Source: an uncultured Mucilaginibacter sp.
GTDB lineage: Bacteria > Bacteroidota > Bacteroidia > Sphingobacteriales > Sphingobacteriaceae
Assembly (NCBI RefSeq): GCF_913773635.1
Contig: NZ_CAJYGQ010000010.1
Span: 124,001-188,000, forward strand
Direction: 5' to 3'
Length of the DNA stretch: 64,000 nt
Every line of letters starts with the position of its first letter. The stretch's first letter is position 1. Position numbers and translations under genes: made by a program. The notes beneath the pieces were generated by a model that did no database searches, was not told where the DNA came from, and saw nothing but the letters and a program-made list of their open reading frames with translations. This document shows positions 25,490-34,186 of the stretch, one piece after another.

Positions 25490-27787
25490 ATGATTCTGAC
25501 TTATAATAAATTTTCTGTTGCGGGCAGTGCGCTCGTATTTGCCTGGTTGCTGAATACAACGATTGCCCACGGGCAAACCAAGGTTCCGCAGTTAGGCAAA
25601 AACACCGTAAAAGAGGTGATTGCCGCAATGACACTTGAAGAAAAAGCCATGATGGTGATAGGAGGAGGGCGCGACGCTGCGCCCTCAGCCTTCACTGACG
25701 GATCAATGGTGGGAAACACAAGCTTTCGTATACCGGGAGCTGCAGGTGTTACTAACGCCATACCGCGATTGGGTATACCGGCAATGGTGCTGGCCGATGG
25801 TCCTGCCGGTGTGCGCATGGATGTAAGACGCAAAAATGACGACCACAAATATTTTGCAACCGCTTTCCCTGCCGGAAATACGCTGGCATCAACCTGGAAC
25901 CCGGAAGTGGTGAAACGTGTTGGCGAAGCTTTTGGTAATGAGGTTAAAGAGTTTGGTGCTGATATCATTTTAGCACCTGGAGTAAACATTCACCGTAACC
26001 CATTGGGCGGCCGAAATTTTGAATACTATTCCGAAGATCCTGTACTTACAGGTGAAATTGCTGCTGCTATCATCAACGGAATACAAAGTAATGGCGTAGG
26101 CACATCGATTAAGCATTTTGCAGCAAATAACCAGGAAGCAAACCGGGCGGGAGTAAATGCACACATTACCGAGCGCGCTTTACGGGAAATTTATTTAAAG
26201 GGATTTGAGATCGCTATTAAAAAGTCCTCTCCCTGGACGGTGATGTCGTCTTATAATTTGCTAAACGGTACCCATACTTCTGAACGTAGAGATTTATTGA
26301 CAAATATACTTCGTAATGAGTGGAACTTTAAAGGGTATGTAATGAGTGATTGGGGCGGAAAGGCCACAAATTGGGTTGAGCAGGTTAAGGCGGGTAATGA
26401 CATGATTATGCCGGGCAACAACAGGCAAATACAGCGTATTATATCTGCAGTAAAACATGATTCACTTGATGTTAAAACTTTGAACACAAGCGTTGAAAGA
26501 GTTCTTAATATAATAATGCGTTCGCCAAGCTTTAGCGCTTATAAGTTCAGCAACACTCCTGACTTAAAAGCGCACGCCAAGGTTTCGCGTGAGGCGGCTA
26601 CAGAGGGAATGGTGTTGCTTAAAAATGAAAAAGAAGCGCTGCCCATAAAAAGTACACAAGCTAAAGTTGCCTTGTTTGGCAACATTAGCTATGCACTTAT
26701 TGCTGGTGGCTGGGGTAGTGGTGATGTAAACAAAGCTTACACCATATCATTGGCTAAAGGATTGACCAATGCAGGGTACACGCTTGATAAAGAATTATCA
26801 GACCCTTATCAGCAATACAATTCAAATTACCGTAACTGGAATAAAGAGCTTTTGATAACAGATGAGCTCATTAAGAAAAAAGCCGCTGAATGTGATATAG
26901 CCGTACTAACTATAGGCCGAAATAGTGGTGAGACAAAAGACCGCGACCTTGACTATGATTACTATCTGAAACCTACCGAGCTATCCTTAATTGAACGTAC
27001 GGCTGAAGCCTTCCATCGTCAAAATAAAAAGCTGGTAGTTGTGCTTAACCTTTGCGGACCTATTGATACTAAAGGCTGGCGCGAAAAGGCTGATGCTATC
27101 TTGTTAGCCTGGCAACCCGGCATGGAAGCCGGTGATGCAATTGCTGATTTAATGAGTGGAAAGGTAACTCCATCGGGTAAGTTACCTGATACCTTTGCGG
27201 ATGACTATAATGATATTGCTTCATCTGCAAACTTTCCGGGCTTGCCTTATGATAACCCGTCTGATGTTATACATCAGGAAGACATATACGTTGGTTACCG
27301 CTACTTTGACACCTGGAAGGTTAAGCCCGCTTATGAATTTGGTTATGGATTGTCGTACACAACTTTCGGTTTCTCGCCACTTAAGGTTTCATCATCCGTA
27401 GTGAAAGATAATTTGAAGGTAAGCTTAACTGTCACCAACACAGGTAATGTTGCCGGTAAAGAAGTTGTACAATTATACCTTTCTGCGCCCGGTAAAATCA
27501 GTAACAAGCCAGCACAGGAATTAAAGGCGTTTCATAAAACCAATTTGTTGCAACCGGGCCAGTCGCAGGTGGTAACTTTTGATTTGCCGGTAAATACTTT
27601 TGCTTCATTTGATAACATTCAAAATGCATGGGTGGCAGAAGCCGGTGTACATACTTTGAAAGCCGGTAGTTCATCAAGGCAAATAAGGCAAACAGTAGAA
27701 ATTACTATTCCAAAAACAATAGTGACTCAAAAGGTAAATTCTGTTTTACATCCTCAAACACCCATTGAGGTCATAAAACCTAAATAA
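25490..27787 (+). CDS. GH3 beta-glycosidase, exported, with C-terminal Fn3-like domain
   Basis: 765 residues, signal peptide (cleavage near AHG-QTK). GH3 TIM-barrel at about 35-345 with KHFAANNQE (Lys208-His209) and the nucleophile Asp287 in YVMSDWGG; GH3 C-terminal alpha/beta domain about 370-620; Fn3-like domain about 650-740 (VVQLYLSAP). The order is that of periplasmic beta-glucosidases. It removes single sugars, typically beta-glucose or beta-xylose, from the non-reducing end; the linkage is unknown. The short TIM-to-C-terminal layout and RMDVRRKNDD insert differ from the second GH3 of the operon, so the two are probably not redundant. Confidence 0.93.
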   Translation: MILTYNKFSVAGSALVFAWLLNTTIAHGQTKVPQLGKNTVKEVIAAMTLEEKAMMVIGGGRDAAPSAFTDGSMVGNTSFRIPGAAGVTNAIPRLGIPAMVLADGPAGVRMDVRRKNDDHKYFATAFPAGNTLASTWNPEVVKRVGEAFGNEVKEFGADIILAPGVNIHRNPLGGRNFEYYSEDPVLTGEIAAAIINGIQSNGVGTSIKHFAANNQEANRAGVNAHITERALREIYLKGFEIAIKKSSPWTVMSSYNLLNGTHTSERRDLLTNILRNEWNFKGYVMSDWGGKATNWVEQVKAGNDMIMPGNNRQIQRIISAVKHDSLDVKTLNTSVERVLNIIMRSPSFSAYKFSNTPDLKAHAKVSREAATEGMVLLKNEKEALPIKSTQAKVALFGNISYALIAGGWGSGDVNKAYTISLAKGLTNAGYTLDKELSDPYQQYNSNYRNWNKELLITDELIKKKAAECDIAVLTIGRNSGETKDRDLDYDYYLKPTELSLIERTAEAFHRQNKKLVVVLNLCGPIDTKGWREKADAILLAWQPGMEAGDAIADLMSGKVTPSGKLPDTFADDYNDIASSANFPGLPYDNPSDVIHQEDIYVGYRYFDTWKVKPAYEFGYGLSYTTFGFSPLKVSSSVVKDNLKVSLTVTNTGNVAGKEVVQLYLSAPGKISNKPAQELKAFHKTNLLQPGQSQVVTFDLPVNTFASFDNIQNAWVAEAGVHTLKAGSSSRQIRQTVEITIPKTIVTQKVNSVLHPQTPIEVIKPK

Positions 27788-27790
27788 AGG

Positions 27791-29578
27791 ATGATTAAAA
27801 AGCTTTTTTTGCCAATTGCACTTACTTTGTTACTTATAAATAGTGCTGAAGTTTTGGCGCAAGCTACATTGCGTAAGTCGTTCATTTTAAATGGAAAATG
27901 GAGCGTTATTGTGGACTGGTACGGTAGCGGAAACGCTCACGAAATAGCTACCGAAAAACGACCGGTTGCAAAAACGGATTTTGTAGAGTTTTCTTTCGAT
28001 AACAGTCAAACATTGTATGTACCCGGTGATTGGAACTCTCAACGGCCGGAGTTGAAGTACTATGAAGGCACGGTTTGGTACAAGCGTGAGTTTGACTTTA
28101 AACCCCATGCCAATGCACAAGCGTATCTTCACTTTGGTGCAGTGAGTTACCGTTCAGAGATATTGTTGAACGGCATTAAATTAGGCGAGCATGAAGGAGG
28201 TTTTACATCCTTTACCTTAAACGCTTCAAAAGCCATTAAAACCGGGCGTAATGTTTTAGTGCTTAAAGTAAACAATGAACGAAGGGAAGATGCCATTCCC
28301 GCCCGTAAGTTTGATTGGTGGAATTATGGCGGCATAACACGAAGCGTATGGATTGATGAAAAGCCGGCTAATAACATCAGTGATTTTTTTTTTCAATTAA
28401 AAAAGGGATCACTCAAAGAATTACAAGGCTTTGTACAAACTTCTGAGCATAAAAAGCAACAGGTAATTGTTGAGATACCCGAAACAAGGTTTAAAAAAAC
28501 TTACACAACCGACACAAGCGGAAAGGTAGTGTTTACCGCAAGTGCTAATTTGAAATTGTGGTCGCCAGCAAAGCCAAAGCTTTATACGGTTAAGGTTTAC
28601 AATGCTGCAGATACCCTTACAGATGAAATCGGTTTTCGGTCGATTGAAGTACAGGGCACCAATATACTGCTAAATAAAAAGCCTGTCTTTCTACGTGGTA
28701 TAAGTTTCCATGAAGAGATTCCGCAACGCGCCGGCCGCGCTTACGGAGAAGCTGACGCACGCACGTTGCTAACGTGGGCAAAGGAGCTAGGGTGCAATTT
28801 TGTTCGCTTGGCTCACTACCCACAAAGCGAAGAAACCGTTAGGCTAGCCGAGAAGATGGGCTTAATGATGTGGGAGGAAATACCGGTTTGGCAAGGTATT
28901 CAATTTACTAATCCGCAAATTTTGCAAAAGGCCAACCATATGCTTGCAGAAATGATTGCTCGTGATAAAAACCGATGCGGTATTATCATCTGGAGTTTAT
29001 CAAACGAAACGGCTCCATCGCCGCAGCGTAACAGTGTGTTAATGCAAATGGCATCTGATGCTCGCAAAGCTGATCCAACAAGGTTAATATCTTCTGCATT
29101 TGATCATTTTAAGTATAATGGAAATCAAATACTTATTGATGATCCATTAAGCGAAAGCTTAGATGTTTTAGCAGCAAATAAGTATATGGGATGGTATGCC
29201 AAATGGCCGTCAGAACCAGGCAACGTGGAGTGGAAAAGTAATTTTAACAAACCTCTTATCATATCAGAGTTTGGTGCTGAGGCACTATATGGTAACCACG
29301 GATCAAAAGACACGGCAAGTTTATGGACTGAAGAATACCAGGAACAGCTTTATAAAGACAACATAAGCATGTTCAATAAAATTCCTTTTTTGCGCGGCGT
29401 TTGCCCGTGGATACTTGCCGATTTTAAAAGCCCGGCGCGTATGCACGCACAATACCAGGAAGGATGGAACCGTAAGGGTCTGCTATCTGACAAGGGCTTT
29501 AAAAAAAGGGCCTGGTATATTATGAATGAGTATTACAAACAGCTTGAAGCTAAACCGCTGCAAGTGAAAAACAAATAA
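27791..29578 (+). CDS. GH2 glycosidase, beta-glucuronidase-like
   Basis: 595 residues with signal peptide (cleavage near VLA-QAT), begins 3 bases after the GH3 stop. Jelly-roll sugar-binding domain (about 25-190), immunoglobulin-like domain (about 195-285) and TIM barrel (about 290-585). Acid/base Glu406 in IIWSLSNET, nucleophile Glu493 in IISEFGAEA. The compact three-domain size of about 600 residues and the SEFGAE nucleophile motif fit the beta-glucuronidase branch of GH2 better than the long beta-galactosidases. A glucuronidase would agree with the lyase, GH105 and glucuronoyl-esterase-like genes nearby. Substrate is inferred; beta-galactosidase activity remains possible. Confidence 0.88.
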   Translation: MIKKLFLPIALTLLLINSAEVLAQATLRKSFILNGKWSVIVDWYGSGNAHEIATEKRPVAKTDFVEFSFDNSQTLYVPGDWNSQRPELKYYEGTVWYKREFDFKPHANAQAYLHFGAVSYRSEILLNGIKLGEHEGGFTSFTLNASKAIKTGRNVLVLKVNNERREDAIPARKFDWWNYGGITRSVWIDEKPANNISDFFFQLKKGSLKELQGFVQTSEHKKQQVIVEIPETRFKKTYTTDTSGKVVFTASANLKLWSPAKPKLYTVKVYNAADTLTDEIGFRSIEVQGTNILLNKKPVFLRGISFHEEIPQRAGRAYGEADARTLLTWAKELGCNFVRLAHYPQSEETVRLAEKMGLMMWEEIPVWQGIQFTNPQILQKANHMLAEMIARDKNRCGIIIWSLSNETAPSPQRNSVLMQMASDARKADPTRLISSAFDHFKYNGNQILIDDPLSESLDVLAANKYMGWYAKWPSEPGNVEWKSNFNKPLIISEFGAEALYGNHGSKDTASLWTEEYQEQLYKDNISMFNKIPFLRGVCPWILADFKSPARMHAQYQEGWNRKGLLSDKGFKKRAWYIMNEYYKQLEAKPLQVKNK

Positions 29579-29589
29579 AACTACTATTG

Positions 29590-31812
29590 ATGCACAAATT
29601 AAGTATAGGCGTTTTGAGCCTTGCGCTTGCCGGTATGCAGCTAAGCGCAGTTGCACAACGAAAATCTGTTAATCAGCGCGTTGATTCAGTTATGCGGTTA
29701 ATGACGCTTGATGAAAAAATAGGCCAGCTAAACCAATACTCGGGCAGGGAAGTAACAGGCCCTTTGGTTAAGCAAAACGCCAATATGTTAAATGATATTA
29801 AGCTAGGCCGCGTAGGTTCAATGCTTAACGTTCAAGGTGTTAAAAATACCCGGCAGGTGCAGGAGGTAGCCATGCAATCGCGCCTGAAAATTCCATTGCT
29901 GTTTGGTATGGACGTTATACACGGCTACAAAACTATCTTCCCGGTTCCGTTAGCCGAGTCTGCAACCTGGGATATGGATCTTATAGGTCTTTCGGCACAC
30001 GTAGCAGCAAAAGAAGCTGCGGCTGTAGGTTTGCACTGGACGTTTGCACCAATGGTTGATATAGCCCGTGACCCGCGCTGGGGACGTATAATGGAAGGCG
30101 CTGGTGAGGATACCTATTTAGGTAATGAAATAGCGAAGGCTCGTATCATTGGCTTTCAGGGTAAAAAGCTTGGCGGGTTAGATGCGGTAATGGCCTGCGC
30201 TAAACACTTTGCTGCATACGGTGCAGTATCATCAGGGCGCGACTATAATGATGTTGAAATGAGCGATCATCAGCTTTGGGAAACCTATCTACCGCCATTT
30301 AAAGCGGCTGTTGATGCCGGTGCTGCGACGTTTATGAGCTCATTCAATACATTAAATGGTGTGCCCGCTGCAGCAAGCGACTATCTTCAACGTGATATAC
30401 TGAAAGGGAAATGGAATTACAGTGGCTTTGTTGTTAGCGATTGGGGGTCAATAGATCAAATGATAAAATGGGGTTATGTGGCTGATAAAAAGGAGGCGGC
30501 TTTGAAGGCCATTCTCTCGGGCTGTGATATGGACATGATGAGCTACAGCTACTTGGAACATTTAAAAGATTTGGTTAGCTCTAAAAAAGTAAGCGTCAAA
30601 ATAATTGATGATGCAGTGAAGCGCATTCTTGCCAAAAAGTTTGAACTTGGTTTGTTTGATGATCCGTACCGGTTTTGCAACGAGGAACGCGAAAAAGCCG
30701 AATTAAATAACCCAGAACACGTAAACGCAACACTTAAGGTTGCTCAAAAATCAATAGTGCTCCTTAAAAATCAGGATGCTTTACTTCCAATTAAGCAAAG
30801 TGTAAAAAGTATCGCACTCATAGGCCCTTTGGGCGATTCAAAACGTGATATGCAGGGTGCATGGGCGGGTGCAAATGATGCTGATCGGGTGGTTACATTG
30901 TTAAAAGGTTTACAGCAAAAATTGGGTAATAATGTTCGTATAAACTTTATAAAGGGTGCCACCATTAAAACCAACGATACTACCGGTATTGCTGAGGCTG
31001 TTAAAATAGCCAAGGATGCTGACCTTGTGATTATGGCTTTAGGTGAGGCTTATGATATGAGCGGCGAATCAAGATCAAGAGCCGACATAGGCTTGCCTGG
31101 TAAACAAAACGAGCTATTTAACGCAGTACAAGCCACCGGTAAACCTGTTGTTGCTGTTTTAATGGCAGGCAGGCCACTTACTATCAATAACATTGCTGAT
31201 AAGGCGAAAGCAGTGGTTTATGCATGGTTCCTGGGTGACCAGGCTGGCAATGCCATTGCGGATGTGCTTACCGGCAAGGTGAATCCGTCCGGAAAGCTGC
31301 CCGTTACATTCCCGCGTTCAGTTGGCCAAATTCCATTAACTTATAATGATTACAAAACCGGTCATCCGTATAATGCTAATGTATTCCAATATCAAACAGG
31401 TTATATTGATCTTCCAAATTCGCCGCTTTATGCATTTGGTTATGGGCTTAGCTATACAACCTTCAAGTATTCCGACTTAAAGCTTAGTAGTACCGCGATG
31501 GATAAAAAAGGGAAAATCACCGCGTCATTTACGTTGACTAATACCGGTACAACAGCCGGCGAAGAAGTAGTTCAGTTATATGTTCATGATCCTGTTGCAT
31601 CAGTTGTACAGCCAACAAAAAAACTCAAAGGCTTCCAAAAAGTAACCCTCAGTCCGGGCGAATCAAAAACAATCAGCTTTAATATTAATAATGAAACGCT
31701 GGCCTTTTACAATCAACAATTAAAATGGGATTCGGAGCCGGGCAAATTTAAACTCATGATTGGCGGCTCATCTGATAAGCTTGAGCTGCAAGCAGATATA
31801 GAACTTAAATAG
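29590..31812 (+). CDS. GH3 periplasmic beta-glucosidase, BglX-like
   Basis: 740 residues from the ATG at 29590; the TTG one codon earlier is less likely. Signal peptide (cleavage near AVA-QRK). The BglX pattern is complete: LMTLDEKIGQLNQY, GMDVIHGYKTIFPVPLA, APMVDIARDPRWGRIMEG, CAKHFAAYGA (Lys205-His206) and nucleophile Asp284 in FVVSDWGS. C-terminal alpha/beta domain and Fn3-like domain (EEVVQLYVHDP) follow. It cleaves terminal beta-glucose (or beta-xylose) residues in the periplasm. Eleven bases separate it from both neighbours, so it is firmly in the operon. Confidence 0.94.
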   Translation: MHKLSIGVLSLALAGMQLSAVAQRKSVNQRVDSVMRLMTLDEKIGQLNQYSGREVTGPLVKQNANMLNDIKLGRVGSMLNVQGVKNTRQVQEVAMQSRLKIPLLFGMDVIHGYKTIFPVPLAESATWDMDLIGLSAHVAAKEAAAVGLHWTFAPMVDIARDPRWGRIMEGAGEDTYLGNEIAKARIIGFQGKKLGGLDAVMACAKHFAAYGAVSSGRDYNDVEMSDHQLWETYLPPFKAAVDAGAATFMSSFNTLNGVPAAASDYLQRDILKGKWNYSGFVVSDWGSIDQMIKWGYVADKKEAALKAILSGCDMDMMSYSYLEHLKDLVSSKKVSVKIIDDAVKRILAKKFELGLFDDPYRFCNEEREKAELNNPEHVNATLKVAQKSIVLLKNQDALLPIKQSVKSIALIGPLGDSKRDMQGAWAGANDADRVVTLLKGLQQKLGNNVRINFIKGATIKTNDTTGIAEAVKIAKDADLVIMALGEAYDMSGESRSRADIGLPGKQNELFNAVQATGKPVVAVLMAGRPLTINNIADKAKAVVYAWFLGDQAGNAIADVLTGKVNPSGKLPVTFPRSVGQIPLTYNDYKTGHPYNANVFQYQTGYIDLPNSPLYAFGYGLSYTTFKYSDLKLSSTAMDKKGKITASFTLTNTGTTAGEEVVQLYVHDPVASVVQPTKKLKGFQKVTLSPGESKTISFNINNETLAFYNQQLKWDSEPGKFKLMIGGSSDKLELQADIELK

Positions 31813-31823
31813 CGCAGCCCGAT

Positions 31824-34169
31824 ATGACATTTTATACAAAATTTATAGTAACGCTGGCGCTTGTGTTTGCAGTTGGTGTTCATATTCTTTCCGCTCAAAC
31901 AACCAGTCACAAGGATAGTCTTATCAATTTCGATTGGAAGTTTTATATAGGAGATAATGCTGCAGCAAAAGAAAAATTATTTGACGATAAAAAGTGGCAA
32001 ACCGTACACCTACCTCATGATGGCAGCATAGCAGGAGGTTTTGACACTGTAAGCGGCACACGCCAAAATGGTTTCCGTCCGCGACACATTGGCTGGTACC
32101 GTAAAATGCTGTTTGTGCCTGCAAGCGCTAAGGGCAATATTATTAGCCTCGAATTTGAGGGTGTATACCGTGCTGCCGAAGTATGGGTTAACGGAATGCA
32201 TTTGATTAAACATTTAAACGGCTACACGGGCTTTACCCTTGATGTTACTAAATACGTAATACCGGGTCAAAATAACCTTATTGCAGTAAGGTATGATAAT
32301 ACTTACAAGCAAAGTTCACGCTGGTACACGGGTGAGGGTATATACCGCAATGTTTGGCTGCACTTGAGAAACCCATTGCACATACACGAAAACGGCACTT
32401 ACATAACAACTCCCTTTGTTGGAGATGGTATAGCAAAAGTGTCGGTACAAACAGAAGTAAGCAACACAGCTAATAGTGCAATTACTGCTACTTTAAAAAC
32501 GGTTATTCTTTCTCCCGGTGGCAAAGAAGTGCAATCAATGTTAAGTACGGTTCCATTGCGTGCGCAAGAGACTTATAAATTTCAGCAGTATACCACTATT
32601 CAAAACCCGGAAATTTGGGATGTGCTTAAACCCAACCTTTACGTTGTAAGAAGTTATTTGAGCGTTGGCAGCAATCAAACTGATGGGTATAACAGCCGTT
32701 TTGGCATTCGTACAATTGATTTTACACCTGAGCAGGGCTTTTTACTTAATGGCAGAAAGGTGTTTTTAAACGGTGTAAATATTCACCATGATTTAGGCCC
32801 GCTTGGTGCTGCTGCGTTTGATAAAGGTTATAAACGCCGCCTGCTTGGGCTCAAAAAAATGGGTGTTAATGCTATAAGACTGGCACATAATCCATATACA
32901 AAATCGGTGCTTGATATGTGCGATGAAATGGGCTTATTAGTTTTTAACGAAGCCTTTGACAAGTGGAGTAGCGAATACTATGGACCGGGTGAAGACTTTA
33001 AAAAACATTGGCAGCCCGACTTAGGCTGGTTCATAAAGCGTGACCGCAATCATCCAAGTGTATTTATTTGGAGTGTGGGCAATGAAGTGGCAGTTAAGCA
33101 GGAGTACAAAGATTCGGCATTTGTGTTACAGCTCAACAAGATGGTTGAATTTGCCCACCAGGCCGATCCGTCACGCAAGGTAACCTCTGGGCTTTACCCT
33201 TCGCGTGATGAAGACAGCCCGGCACCGATGGCTTTTCATATGGATGTAATGAGTGACAATTACATGTCGAGGTTTTACAAACGCGATCATCCAAAATTTC
33301 CGCAACTCATATTCATAGAAAGCGAAATGACCACTGATAATGGTGGCGAAAACTTTTTCAATTATGATCATAGTTATGCTTGCGGCCAATTTTATTGGGG
33401 CGGCACAGATTACATTGGCGAATCATTTAAATGGCCGTCAAAAGGGTGGAACGGCTTAATTGACTGGTGTGACTTCTGGAAACCTATCACGTACTACATC
33501 CAAAGCCTCTATAGCGATGAGCCTATGGTAAAGGTTGCAGTGTTTGATGCGTCGGCAAGCGAATCGCGTGTATGGAACGATGTGTTTATGAACACCATTA
33601 AAATGAGCGATAGCTGGAACTGGAAACCCGGCCAAAAACTTACCCTTTACACCTTTACTACAGGTGACGAGGTGGAGTTATTTGTAAACAACAAGTCGGT
33701 AGGTGTAAAATACATGAAAGACTTTCCAAAGCATAAAATAAGCTGGGAGGTTAATTATGAGCCGGGTACCATAAAAGCTGTGGCCCGCAAAAACGGTATA
33801 CAAATTGCAACCGACGAAGCCAAAACCACCGGTAAGGCTGAGCGTATTGTTCTTCAAACTGATTCTGCTCATTTTAATGCCAACGGGCTTGACCTTGCCT
33901 ATGTAACTGTAACCGTGGTTGATAAAGATGGATTGGTTGTACCTGAGGCTAACAACAGCATAAATTTCAAACTATCGGGCGAAGCTACTTTAGCAGGAGT
34001 AGCAAACAACGATCGTATGAGCGATGAGCATTTTGTAGCTAACCACAGAAAGGTAAATGATGGCAAATGTTTGGTAGTATTGCGTAGTACACGTAAGAGT
34101 GGCAAAGTGAAACTTACTGCTTCGGCAGCCGGCCTTGAGGATGCATCATTAAGTCTTACCGCAAAATAA
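31824..34169 (+). CDS. GH2 beta-galactosidase-like enzyme with C-terminal DUF4982-type domains
   Basis: 781 residues with signal peptide (cleavage near LSA-QTT). GH2 jelly roll (about 30-185), Ig-like domain (about 190-300) and TIM barrel (about 300-600) with acid/base Glu421 in FIWSVGNEV and nucleophile Glu499 in LIFIESEM. After residue 600 come two beta-sandwich domains: one like DUF4982 (VELFVNNKSVGVKYM) and one like the GH2 domain 5 (DLAYVTVTVVDKDGLVVPEANN). This layout is common in Bacteroidota enzymes annotated as beta-galactosidases. Works with the other exo-enzymes of the operon on imported oligosaccharides. Confidence 0.92.
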   Translation: MTFYTKFIVTLALVFAVGVHILSAQTTSHKDSLINFDWKFYIGDNAAAKEKLFDDKKWQTVHLPHDGSIAGGFDTVSGTRQNGFRPRHIGWYRKMLFVPASAKGNIISLEFEGVYRAAEVWVNGMHLIKHLNGYTGFTLDVTKYVIPGQNNLIAVRYDNTYKQSSRWYTGEGIYRNVWLHLRNPLHIHENGTYITTPFVGDGIAKVSVQTEVSNTANSAITATLKTVILSPGGKEVQSMLSTVPLRAQETYKFQQYTTIQNPEIWDVLKPNLYVVRSYLSVGSNQTDGYNSRFGIRTIDFTPEQGFLLNGRKVFLNGVNIHHDLGPLGAAAFDKGYKRRLLGLKKMGVNAIRLAHNPYTKSVLDMCDEMGLLVFNEAFDKWSSEYYGPGEDFKKHWQPDLGWFIKRDRNHPSVFIWSVGNEVAVKQEYKDSAFVLQLNKMVEFAHQADPSRKVTSGLYPSRDEDSPAPMAFHMDVMSDNYMSRFYKRDHPKFPQLIFIESEMTTDNGGENFFNYDHSYACGQFYWGGTDYIGESFKWPSKGWNGLIDWCDFWKPITYYIQSLYSDEPMVKVAVFDASASESRVWNDVFMNTIKMSDSWNWKPGQKLTLYTFTTGDEVELFVNNKSVGVKYMKDFPKHKISWEVNYEPGTIKAVARKNGIQIATDEAKTTGKAERIVLQTDSAHFNANGLDLAYVTVTVVDKDGLVVPEANNSINFKLSGEATLAGVANNDRMSDEHFVANHRKVNDGKCLVVLRSTRKSGKVKLTASAAGLEDASLSLTAK

Positions 34170-34186
34170 ATTTAAGTAAATACCTG

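Noticed and set aside
25501..25989. 162-codon open frame antisense to the first GH3 gene
   Set aside because: It lies wholly inside a clear GH3 coding region on the other strand, has no signal or domain, and is explained by codon bias of the real gene. The same applies to the other antisense frames inside GH, SusC and kinase genes.
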